NCBI GenBank assembly: GCA_963824105.1
Contig: CAWGNN010000009.1
Location: forward strand, 496,001 to 560,000
DNA: 64,000 nucleotides
Source of the DNA: CAWDVB01 sp963824105
GTDB taxonomy: Bacteria; Actinomycetota; Actinomycetes; Propionibacteriales; Nocardioidaceae
Direction: 5' to 3'
Below the pieces are notes generated by a model. The model saw only the letters and a program-made list of their open reading frames with translations, ran no database searches and was not told the origin of the DNA. The position numbers and the translations under genes are program-made. Each line of letters begins with the position of its first letter. Within the stretch, counting starts at the first letter, position 1. Of this stretch, positions 8,227-15,000 are shown piece by piece.

Positions 8227-9444
8227 CTACGAGCCCGCCTTGCGACTCCGCAGCGGAGGAACGACGAGGTCGGGAATCGCCCGGAGGATGAACTTGTCGA
8301 AGTGTGGAACTGTGAACGCTGCGTAGCCGTGCACCGAGGTGTAGAGCAGGCCCATGTTGATCAGCTCAGCGCGGGTCGGTGCCAGGTTCTGGGACGTTCG
8401 CCCCATCACGTCGGCGACGTCGGAGGCTTTCTGCGGCTCGGGGCCAAGCTGAGCCATGGCGCGCAGGTATGCCCGCTGCAGTCCAGTTGCACGGTCGAGG
8501 CGCACACGGAAGAACGATTCATCCAACTTCGCTTCGTAGCTCGGCACGGCGGCCAGAATGTCGTCGCGCCCGATCACGGGGCCATCGGCAACGGTCCATA
8601 CGGCGTAGCCAAGCTCCTGGAGGAAGTACGGGTAGCCGCCGGTAACAGCCACGGCTTCATCAAGGGCGTCGGCGGTATACCGCACAGCTTCTTCCTCGGC
8701 TGGACGAACGAGCGCCGCCTTTGCGTCGTCGGGCGAAAGGACATCGATCGCGGGGAACCTGAAGAGCCGCTCGGCATATGACTTGGCATCGCCCGCCAAC
8801 TCAGCGATCTGTGGGAGCCCGGCGCCCACCAAGATGATCGGCAGCTTCCGCTGCACCATCTTGTGCATCGCTTCGATGAGCGCTTCGAGCTGAGGCTTGC
8901 TCAGGAACTGGATCTCGTCGAACAGCAGGACCACCCCACGTCCCCGCTCCGAGGCGGCCTCGCCGATTGCGAGGAACACGTCCGTCAGGTCCAGCGCCAA
9001 GACTGCGTGGTCGGCGAACCCTTCCGCCGCCTCCACGTCGAGCCCTGCGGTCCAAGTCCCGCTTGAGTCGACGCTGACGGTGAAGGACTTCAACACCGAA
9101 GCGGCGTGCCTGAACCGGTCGCTCCACCGCGCTCTGGGAGAGAGCTCGAGCAGGGCCGTTCGCAGCCGGCTCGCGATGTCCCGGCGGAACTCCGACTCGT
9201 CGTTCTTGCTGACCTCGACTTCAACGACCACCCATTCGCGCGCCAGTGACTTGGTGCGGAACTGGCCGAGGAGCACGGTCTTCCCGACTCCGCGCAGCCC
9301 CGTGAGGATCATCGACTGTTCGGTGCGGCCCGCCGCGATCCGGGCGAGCAACAGATCGAAAGACGCCAGTTGGTCGTCGCGACCGACAACAGCCTGTGGC
9401 TCGGCTCCTGCATTGGGCGTGTATGGGTTGGTCAGGGCCCGCAT
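8227..9444 (-). CDS. AAA ATPase with C-terminal winged-helix region
   Basis: The 405-residue protein has a Walker A at residues 49-56 (GLRGVGKT) and a Walker B near 175 (VVLLFDEIQFLSK). FPAIDVLSPDDAKAAL resembles the sensor-2/lid part of archaeal-type (STAND-related) ATPases, and a winged helix-like tail (ASDVADVMGRTSQNLAPTRA) follows. Proteins of this type are common in genomic islands and are often paired with mobile or toxin-like genes, but the function of this one is unknown. Nine bp upstream of its ATG lies a 24-bp AT-rich inverted repeat, which probably controls it. It sits in the accessory cluster between toxin remnants. Confidence 0.85.
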   Translation of the reverse strand: MRALTNPYTPNAGAEPQAVVGRDDQLASFDLLLARIAAGRTEQSMILTGLRGVGKTVLLGQFRTKSLAREWVVVEVEVSKNDESEFRRDIASRLRTALLELSPRARWSDRFRHAASVLKSFTVSVDSSGTWTAGLDVEAAEGFADHAVLALDLTDVFLAIGEAASERGRGVVLLFDEIQFLSKPQLEALIEAMHKMVQRKLPIILVGAGLPQIAELAGDAKSYAERLFRFPAIDVLSPDDAKAALVRPAEEEAVRYTADALDEAVAVTGGYPYFLQELGYAVWTVADGPVIGRDDILAAVPSYEAKLDESFFRVRLDRATGLQRAYLRAMAQLGPEPQKASDVADVMGRTSQNLAPTRAELINMGLLYTSVHGYAAFTVPHFDKFILRAIPDLVVPPLRSRKAGS

Positions 9445-9452
9445 GAACCCAT

Positions 9453-9509
9453 GTTATCCATGTTAGGTTACTTTATCTGTGTCTCATAAAGTGATCTAAC
9501 ATGGATAAC
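9453..9509. promoter_or_regulatory. 24-bp inverted repeat upstream of the AAA ATPase
   Basis: The left arm 9453-9476 (starting GTTATCCATGTTAG) and right arm 9486-9509 match as inverted repeats at 22 of 24 positions, around a 9-base spacer. The element is AT-rich in a GC-rich neighbourhood and ends 9 bp from the ATPase start codon. It could be an operator overlapping the promoter, a stable leader hairpin, or a recombination site. A half-site-like GTTATCC/GTTAGG tandem lies inside each arm. Confidence 0.75.
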
Positions 9510-9579
9510 GCACTCTCCCCCAGACCCGCGCGCTCTCTGCTGGCAGCGGGGGTGGTTCCGGGCCGTTCCCTGGGTTTCG

Positions 9580-9750
9580 CTAGGTGACCCGGGGGAAGGG
9601 GACTCCGGTATTGGCGTGGCAGCGGTTGCCGTGCGGGCTCTTCGAGAGGAACTGACAGTGTCTGCGCGGGCACGTAGTCGGTTGTGCCTGATCAGGCAGG
9701 GCTGAGCCAGGCCCGGAGTGCCTCGCGGATCACTTCGCTCGCATTCGAGT
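9580..9750 (-). repeat. repeat copy 1: antitoxin 3' end, trailer and msrA 3'-end fragment
   Basis: On the minus strand the 3' end of the antitoxin gene is followed by a trailer and then by an msrA-like tail. The tail reads QFLSKSPHGNRCHANTGVPF and ends in a stop at 9582-9580. The same arrangement occurs at 11021-11191, with the msrA-like tail alone at 10257-10324. The true msrA at 13576-14277 reads QQYLAIRPNGYRCHSNTGV at its own end. The rest of 9510-9579 holds nothing I recognise. Confidence 0.75.
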
Positions 9751-9964
9751 GATCCGCCTCCGCCCGGGCGCGGAGCGCGTCCTCCAGCTCTGGATCGAGG
9801 CGAACAGGAATGACGCGCGCGGCCGCTGACCCGATCGGCTTGCGCCCCCCTTTGCGCTTCGATGCCTGGACGTCGTAACCAGCTTCCGCCTCACGGGAGA
9901 GTTCCTCGACCACCGCCTCGGCGAGGGGCTTGCCCTTGGCCGTTCGTGTGCTGTTCTTGGTCAT
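9692..9964 (-). CDS. ribbon-helix-helix (CopG/Arc) antitoxin
   Basis: The 90-residue protein has a C-terminal ribbon-helix-helix: RVIPVRLDPELEDALRARAE is the strand plus first helix and SNASEVIREALRAWL the second helix. This DNA-binding fold represses its own operon, and the antitoxin neutralises the partner toxin. The N-terminal half is basic and charged. It follows the toxin after a 10-bp gap holding a strong GGAGG ribosome site, so the order is toxin first. A decayed second copy of its 3' end lies at 11104-11191. Confidence 0.85.
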   Translation of the reverse strand: MTKNSTRTAKGKPLAEAVVEELSREAEAGYDVQASKRKGGRKPIGSAAARVIPVRLDPELEDALRARAEADHSNASEVIREALRAWLSPA

Positions 9965-9974
9965 TGGTTCCTCC

Positions 9975-10217
9975 TCATGGCAGGAGGTCGAAGTACTGAG
10001 GTCGGCACTTCATCGCGTGGATGACCATCTCGGTGTCGTCGTCGAGGAGCAGAACAACGATCTCCAGAAGTCGTCCAGTGGTGTCGAAGCCGAGCCGGAG
10101 CTCTCGCGGGGGCTTGTCGTCCTCGATTTCGTAGGCGATCAGGTAGCCGGATGCTCCCTGCTGGATGTCTTCATCGCTGGTCCCGTGTTTCGGGCCGAGC
10201 GGTGGATCTCCACGCAT
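9975..10217 (-). CDS. putative type II toxin of a toxin-first TA pair
   Basis: About 80 residues with the hallmarks of a common actinobacterial toxin family: an N-terminal HGTSDEDIQQ (usually HGxSDEDIRHA), a central LGFDTTGRLLEIVVLLL and a C-terminal VIHAMKCRPQYFDLLP. The compact beta-rich layout suggests a RelE/BrnT-like RNase fold, but I cannot assign catalytic residues. It is followed immediately by a ribbon-helix-helix antitoxin. ATG at 10217; a TTG 9 bp upstream is possible. A deleted remnant of a second copy lies at 8152-8210. Confidence 0.75.
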   Translation of the reverse strand: MRGDPPLGPKHGTSDEDIQQGASGYLIAYEIEDDKPPRELRLGFDTTGRLLEIVVLLLDDDTEMVIHAMKCRPQYFDLLP

Positions 10218-10256
10218 GACTCGCAATACGAAAGAGACGCTCGGTCGACCCTCGGC

Positions 10257-10324
10257 CTACTCGCTGGCGGGGAAGGGGACTCCGGTGTTGGCGTGGCAGC
10301 GGTAGCCCGTAGGGGTTCTTGGCC
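10257..10324 (-). repeat. repeat copy 2: msrA 3'-end fragment, frameshifted
   Basis: On the minus strand this reads GYRCHANTGVPFPASE followed by TAG at 10259-10257. Upstream AKNPY is in a different frame, so the fragment carries a frameshift. It matches the end of MsrA (GYRCHSNTGVPFPAQ) and copies 1 and 3. It lies between the toxin gene and the DUF998-like gene, with no start codon of its own. Confidence 0.75.
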
Positions 10325-10337
10325 GGGTGCGCGTCCG

Positions 10338-10901
10338 TCAGGCTGACGGCGTCTCGCGCTCGGTCACGGCCAACGCGCCGAGCCAGAAGCCCATCGTCAG
10401 GTCGGCTCCCCGGTTGAGAATCCCGCCGTTCATCGGCTCTCCGAATGCGAGTGGCAGGAACAGGAGCCAGGCCACCACGGCGAGAACGCCGAGCCAGCCC
10501 CGCCGGGTCCTCCAGGAGATCCAGGCTATGGCCGGTAAGAACGCCAGCGGGGCGCCTTGAAGGTACGGGAAGACCTGGTCGGCGAGTCCCCCCGTGTCGG
10601 TCGGGGGCAGGAGCCCGATGGCGAACGCCCCCGTGGCGAACAGTGCGAGCAGCACTGCGGCCGCACGGTACCTGGCCGTCAAGAAGGCTGCCGACCAAGC
10701 CGCGATCGCCACTCCGACGTACCCGAGCCGCATCACCAGCCCCCAAGCCCCGAGCGCGTAGGTCTCAGGGTGCGCGGTCAGCACGTCCAGGTCGGGACGC
10801 AGAAGGGGGCCGACCAACAGCGCGGCGGACCACACGGCGGCGCCGGCCAGAGACAACCGGACTGCCAGGCTCCGGGACCCCGGGGGTCTGCGGCCTGTCA
10901 C
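10338..10901 (-). CDS. DUF998-like polytopic membrane protein
   Basis: The 187-residue protein has six hydrophobic segments, among them LSLAGAAVWSAALLVGPLL, LGYVGVAIAAWSAAFLTA, AAAVLLALFATGAFAIGLLP and WLGVLAVVAWLLFLPLAFG. The pattern and length fit DUF998-type integral membrane proteins, whose function is unknown. The start is GTG at 10901. It is flanked on both sides by msrA 3'-end fragments (copies 2 and 3), which makes it part of the accessory zone rather than the core genome. Confidence 0.7.
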   Translation of the reverse strand: MTGRRPPGSRSLAVRLSLAGAAVWSAALLVGPLLRPDLDVLTAHPETYALGAWGLVMRLGYVGVAIAAWSAAFLTARYRAAAVLLALFATGAFAIGLLPPTDTGGLADQVFPYLQGAPLAFLPAIAWISWRTRRGWLGVLAVVAWLLFLPLAFGEPMNGGILNRGADLTMGFWLGALAVTERETPSA

Positions 10902-11297
10902 TCGCCGATCGTGTCACACCGTCGACGGGGTCGACGTCGATCGTTCCGACGAGCCCCATCACAGCATCCCGGCGAGATGGTGCGGCGCCGTGATGCGGCG
11001 CAGGCCGGTGTCGACCACCGTCACTCTGTGGTGCTGGGGAAGGGGACACCGGTGTTGGCGTGGCAGCGGTAGCCGTTCGGGATCTTTGCGAGGTACTGCT
11101 GACCGCATCTGTGCGAACACGTAGGTGGATGTGCCTGATCAGGCAGGGATGAGTCAGGACCGGGGCGTCTCGCAGCTCACTTCGCCCGCATTCGAAGGTC
11201 TGCTTTCCCCGGCCATCGGAAGGCCGCCACCGCCAGAGCTTGATCTGATCCGCTGCCCCCGGTTACCCTCGGCAGGCCTTGTCGGGAGGGGGACGAC
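10902..11297. other. 396-bp gene-free stretch holding repeat copy 3
   Basis: No credible gene lies here. The central part (11021-11191) is a decayed antitoxin 3' end with its trailer and msrA-like tail, described separately. The first 120 bp are the upstream region of the DUF998-like gene. The last 100 bp lead into the SGNH-LRR gene, with a GGGAGGGGG ribosome site just before its ATG. Confidence 0.6.
11021..11191 (-). repeat. repeat copy 3: decayed antitoxin 3' end plus msrA 3'-end fragment
   Basis: The minus strand reads NAGEVSCETPRS then a stop, matching NASEVIREALRAWLSPA of the intact antitoxin with substitutions and an early stop. The same trailer and msrA-like tail (QQYLAKIPNGYRCHANTGV) follow, ending in TGA at 11023-11021. 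Similarity to 9580-9750 runs the whole length and fades beyond about 11191. This is a second, dead copy of the TA-end plus msrA-end unit. Confidence 0.75.
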
Positions 11298-13526
11298 ATG
11301 CGGGTGTTGAGGGCGGCGGTCGGACTGCTGCTGGTCTCCACCTTCGTGCTGCTGGGCGTCGAGCACGGGCCCCCTGCGATCACCTCCCCTGTTGGCATCG
11401 CGCTGACGAGCACGACGGACAGCAGTGTGTCGATCCTGGTGCTGGGCGATTCATACTCCTCGGGCAACGGAGCCGGGAGCTACGACACCTCAGGTTGCTT
11501 CCGTTCTGCACACAACTATGCCGAGAGGTTCGCCACGATCCTGGCCAATCGCTTCGGTCAGGCCGCCACCGTGACCGACCAGGCCTGCAGTGGCGCGACC
11601 TCGAACGATTTCGCCCAGGCCCAAAACGCCCAGACCGGACCTCAACTCGACTCGGTCGATGCGACCTACGACGAGATCTTCCTGACCATCGAGGGCGACG
11701 ATCTCGGGTTCCCCGACATCGTGCGGGACTGCCTCGTCACGGTAACGGCCCTCCGCTCGACCTGCCGTTCTGATCTGAATGTGACCGATCATTACATCGC
11801 CGTCGGAAACGCGCGAACGGACATTCGCTTGGTGCTTTCGCAGATCCACGGCAGGGCGGCGCCGACAGCCCAGATCGTTCTCCTGGGATACCCCTACCTC
11901 GAGGGTGATCCCAACCTCAAGTTCGGGCGGATCCCGCTCGGAAAGCGAATCCGGGATCTCGGGGACGAGCTGGAGGCCATCCAGACGAACACCGTCAACC
12001 GCCTGAACAAGCACTTCGGCGCCCATCAGTTCGTCTTCGTCTCGACCCAGAGACTCTTTGCCGGGAAGTCGTCCTGGCTTCCCCCGAAGCGGCAGAGGAA
12101 CCACGAGCTCTTCAAGGCCCGCGAGAACGCCCACCGTTGGTTGCTGCAATCGCCGTGGGACGTGGCGCAAACGGCTGAGTACTACCATCCCAGTCCTCGG
12201 GGCTGGCACGAGGAGGCCGAGCTCCTGGCTCACTCGAAGATGGTGCTGCGCCGCAAGCTGGCCTACGGCGGCGGCGACCGCTCCTTCTCGGCGACGGTCA
12301 CCGAGCCGTTCTCGGCGTCCATCGGTCAGATCGCCGGTGGGGTCAGACCCTTCAGCGTCGCCTTCGACCAGAGCGCTCCGGTCCCGCCGTGGCTCAGCGT
12401 CTCGTGGAAGAAAGGGCGGCTCCGTCTGGGGGGTACGCCCGACCGGGCGGGGACCTGGGCGTCGGTCATCGACGTAAGCGACCAGACGGGCCGGACCGTC
12501 GCTGTCAACGCCACCATCACTTCGACGTTCCCGGTCGGAAAGACGCTCTGCACGACCCAGACGGTTGTTCCGAGGATCGAGTGCCGCGCTCTCGTAGCGA
12601 TGTACAAGTCCACCAACGGACCCTCCTGGGTCGACAACACAAACTGGGACGCGAGCATCCGGATCTGCTCGTGGAAGGGCATCTGGTGCAACCACGGCCG
12701 GCACGTGCGTCAGATCCAGTTGGGGAACAACGACTTGAGTGGCCCGCTCCCCGCTCAGCTGGGGAACCTGACCGGGATGAAGTGGCTCCGCCTAGGAGGC
12801 AACCAGCTGACAATTGTGCCCAGCCAGATCGGCAACCTCGCCAATCTGGAGTGGCTGCAGCTCGACGGCAACGACATTGCTACCCTGCCCTCGTCGCTGT
12901 GGACGCTGGCCAAGCTGAACGTCCTCTATCTCGGGTCGAATCCGCTGGGCAGCGTCGATCCGGGGGTCGGCAACCTCAAGAACCTCACCTTCCTGAGCCT
13001 CGACAGCGACCAGCTCTCCAGCCTTCCGCGACAGCTCGGGAATCTCCCGAATCTCTTTGAACTCGATGTCGAGGACAACCAGTTGACGGGGCTGCCACGG
13101 AACCTCCGTCACCTCCCGCTGTACCAGCTCGACGCCTCCTACAACCAGTTCGCCCAGATCCCGTCCTGGGTTACGACGGAATCTCTCCTCGACGACCTGG
13201 ACTTCACCCATAACCAGCTGATCAGCGTCCCCACATCCATCGGCAACCTCACCCGGCTCACGCGACTCGGCCTCGCGTGGAACCAGCTGACCGCCGTCCC
13301 GGCCGAGGTGGGAAGCCTGCCGAACCTCCAGACGCTCGACGTGAGCGGCAACCTCTTGACCGGAGACATCTCCCCTTGGGCGAAGCCGCTCTCGTCGGAC
13401 GTCAACCTGCAGTCCTTGACGATTCGAGACGGGGCAGGCTTCAACAACTGCCTGACCGTGGGCGGCCACACCGCTCTCGCGGCGTGGCTGACATCGATGG
13501 ATGCGCTCTGGAACGAGTGCTCGTGA
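11298..13526 (+). CDS. secreted SGNH hydrolase - Ig-like - leucine-rich repeat protein
   Basis: The 742-residue protein starts with a signal peptide (residues 1-32). An SGNH/GDSL hydrolase domain follows, with nucleophile Ser52 in GDSYSSGNG, block II in ACSGATS and block V His297 in YHPSPRGW. The block III motif, normally GGND, reads EGDD here (residues 132-135), so the oxyanion Asn is an Asp. Residues about 325-415 look like a putative Ig-like (He_PIG) domain. From about 427 comes a plant-type LRR cap (ECRALVAMYKSTNGPSW), then about ten leucine-rich repeats to residue 705. The protein probably acts outside the cell, binding a surface or polymer with the LRRs. Ester hydrolysis is likely but weakened by the altered block III. 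Confidence 0.85.
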   Translation: MRVLRAAVGLLLVSTFVLLGVEHGPPAITSPVGIALTSTTDSSVSILVLGDSYSSGNGAGSYDTSGCFRSAHNYAERFATILANRFGQAATVTDQACSGATSNDFAQAQNAQTGPQLDSVDATYDEIFLTIEGDDLGFPDIVRDCLVTVTALRSTCRSDLNVTDHYIAVGNARTDIRLVLSQIHGRAAPTAQIVLLGYPYLEGDPNLKFGRIPLGKRIRDLGDELEAIQTNTVNRLNKHFGAHQFVFVSTQRLFAGKSSWLPPKRQRNHELFKARENAHRWLLQSPWDVAQTAEYYHPSPRGWHEEAELLAHSKMVLRRKLAYGGGDRSFSATVTEPFSASIGQIAGGVRPFSVAFDQSAPVPPWLSVSWKKGRLRLGGTPDRAGTWASVIDVSDQTGRTVAVNATITSTFPVGKTLCTTQTVVPRIECRALVAMYKSTNGPSWVDNTNWDASIRICSWKGIWCNHGRHVRQIQLGNNDLSGPLPAQLGNLTGMKWLRLGGNQLTIVPSQIGNLANLEWLQLDGNDIATLPSSLWTLAKLNVLYLGSNPLGSVDPGVGNLKNLTFLSLDSDQLSSLPRQLGNLPNLFELDVEDNQLTGLPRNLRHLPLYQLDASYNQFAQIPSWVTTESLLDDLDFTHNQLISVPTSIGNLTRLTRLGLAWNQLTAVPAEVGSLPNLQTLDVSGNLLTGDISPWAKPLSSDVNLQSLTIRDGAGFNNCLTVGGHTALAAWLTSMDALWNECS

Positions 13527-13575
13527 GCGACGACGGTGGGTTGGTAGAGACGGACTGACGCCGGGGGCAGGCCAC

Positions 13576-14277
13576 TCACCCGGTTGGGCGGCTCCGGTTC
13601 GTTGAACTCGCCTGGCGCAGATCCTGCAATGCCTGCGCGGGGAAGGGGACACCGGTGTTGCTGTGACAGCGGTAGCCATTAGGACGGATTGCCAGGTACT
13701 GCTGGTGATGGTCCTCGGCGTAGTAGTAGGTCGGGGCGGGCTTGATCTCGGTGGTGATCGACTCGGTGATGCCCCGGCGCTGCAGCTCGGCCTGGTATCG
13801 CGCCCGCAGCTCGGCTGCGGTCTCCGCCTGCTCCGGGGTGGTCGTGTAGATCGCGGAGCGGTACTGGGTGCCGACGTCGTTGCCCTGCCGCATGCCCTGG
13901 GTGGGGTCGTGGATCTCGAAGAACCGTTTCACCAGGTCGGCGAAGGAGACCCGGGCCGGGTCGAAGACGACGCGGACCGCCTCGGTGTGACCAGTGCGGC
14001 CCGTGCACACCTCCTCGTACAGCGGGTTCGGCGTGACTCCGCCGGCATACCCGGCCGAGGTGGACCAGACGCCGGGGATCTGCCAGTAGATCTCCTCGGC
14101 TCCCCAGAAGCAGCCGAGCCCGAAGATCGCGACCTCCAGGCCGTCGGGAACCTCGTCGGTGACGACGGGTGCGTCGAGGACGCGGTGACGCGCGGCGATG
14201 GAGAACGGCCGCTCCGGACGTCCGGGCAGTGCCTCGCCGGCTGCGGGGAGCGCCTGCTTGTGGCGGGTGAAGAGCAT
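13576..14277 (-). CDS. msrA: peptide-methionine (S)-S-oxide reductase MsrA
   Basis: MsrA reduces methionine-S-sulfoxide in proteins, using a catalytic Cys in GLGCFWGAEE (near residue 57). YAGGVTPNPLYEEVCTGRTG, FFEIHDPTQGMRQGNDVGTQ and YAEDHHQQYLA are standard family motifs. At 233 residues it is slightly longer than usual, having N- and C-terminal extensions. Fragments resembling its C-terminal 20 residues occur three more times within 4 kb (9580, 10257, 11021). Confidence 0.95.
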   Translation of the reverse strand: MLFTRHKQALPAAGEALPGRPERPFSIAARHRVLDAPVVTDEVPDGLEVAIFGLGCFWGAEEIYWQIPGVWSTSAGYAGGVTPNPLYEEVCTGRTGHTEAVRVVFDPARVSFADLVKRFFEIHDPTQGMRQGNDVGTQYRSAIYTTTPEQAETAAELRARYQAELQRRGITESITTEIKPAPTYYYAEDHHQQYLAIRPNGYRCHSNTGVPFPAQALQDLRQASSTNRSRPTG

Positions 14278-14374
14278 GGGTCCTCCTGGTGGGCTGCTCC
14301 CAAGTCTGACAAGTCGCGGGGGCTATCCCAATCCCGGCACCTTGCTGAGTGGTTACGGAAACCAGTTCCACGTG

Positions 14375-14393
14375 TGGTATCAGACTGATACCA
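14375..14393. promoter_or_regulatory. operator palindrome of the CopG-Doc operon
   Basis: TGGTATCAG-A-CTGATACCA is a perfect inverted repeat with 9-bp arms and a 1-bp centre, ending 7 bp before the antitoxin ATG. Ribbon-helix-helix antitoxins bind such sites to repress their own operon, so this is the likely autoregulatory site. It overlaps the expected promoter or ribosome-site region. Confidence 0.75.
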
Positions 14394-14400
14394 TTCCCAT

Positions 14401-14607
14401 ATGGCAATGACACTTCGAACTGACGCGGAGCTCGACGAGGCACTGCGGGTGCTTTCGGAGTTCGAGGGCGTCTCGCGCCAGGAGATCGTCCACCGGGCGG
14501 TGCTTGAGCGGCTTGAGCGCGCCGGTCACCGGGCTGCGGTCGATGAGAGCGCACAGCGGATGATTGAGCGTTGGGGCGACGTGCTCGACCGCCTCGGCAC
14601 CGTATGA
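14401..14607 (+). CDS. CopG-type ribbon-helix-helix antitoxin
   Basis: The 68-residue protein begins with MTLRTDAELDEALRVLSEFE, the beta strand plus first helix of a ribbon-helix-helix, followed by SRQEIVHRAVLERLERA. It should bind the palindrome just upstream as a dimer. The C-terminal part probably wraps the Doc-like partner. Its TGA overlaps the ATG of the toxin gene by four bases, so the two are translationally coupled. Confidence 0.88.
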   Translation: MAMTLRTDAELDEALRVLSEFEGVSRQEIVHRAVLERLERAGHRAAVDESAQRMIERWGDVLDRLGTV

Positions 14608-14975
14608 GCGAGGTTCTCTATCTCGACGTTGAAGACCTGCTGGCGCTGACGCGCGCGCTTGGCGCAGGCCCGGTCCGCGATCTCGGTCTGCTCGACTCCG
14701 CTGCCAGTCGGCCACGGGTGTCGGTCTTCGGGGAGGATGCGTACCCCTCGCTGCCGCTCAAGGCGGCTGCCTTACTCCACTCGGTGTGTGCCAACCATGC
14801 GTTGGTTGACGGGAACAAGCCGCTCGCCTGGCTCTCGGCGGCCGTCTTCCTGGACATCAACGGGAGGCGACCGGCACTCGACGACGACGCAGCCTTCGAC
14901 CTCGTGATCGAGGTCGCCTCCGGGCTTGCCGACCTCGAGGTCATCGCCGCGCGGCTCAGGGTCGCCGACCGTTAG
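14604..14975 (+). CDS. Fic/Doc-family toxin
   Basis: The 123-residue protein has the Doc-type layout, with LPLKAAALLHSVCANHALVDG leading into the Fic motif. Doc toxins phosphorylate elongation factor Tu, while other Fic proteins AMPylate targets. The motif here is H65-A-L-V-D-G-N71-K72-P73, whereas the canonical form ends NKR or NGR. The Arg that normally contacts the nucleotide phosphates is a Pro, so activity may be reduced or altered. The start is fixed by the ATGA overlap with the antitoxin. Confidence 0.88.
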   Translation: MSEVLYLDVEDLLALTRALGAGPVRDLGLLDSAASRPRVSVFGEDAYPSLPLKAAALLHSVCANHALVDGNKPLAWLSAAVFLDINGRRPALDDDAAFDLVIEVASGLADLEVIAARLRVADR

Positions 14976-15000
14976 CCTCCTCCGGCGCTAGGGTGCGGCT

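Noticed and set aside
11490..12704. A 404-residue minus-strand ORF under the SGNH-LRR gene
   Set aside because: The plus frame has signal peptide, SGNH motifs and LRRs; the minus frame is Arg/Pro-rich without motifs.
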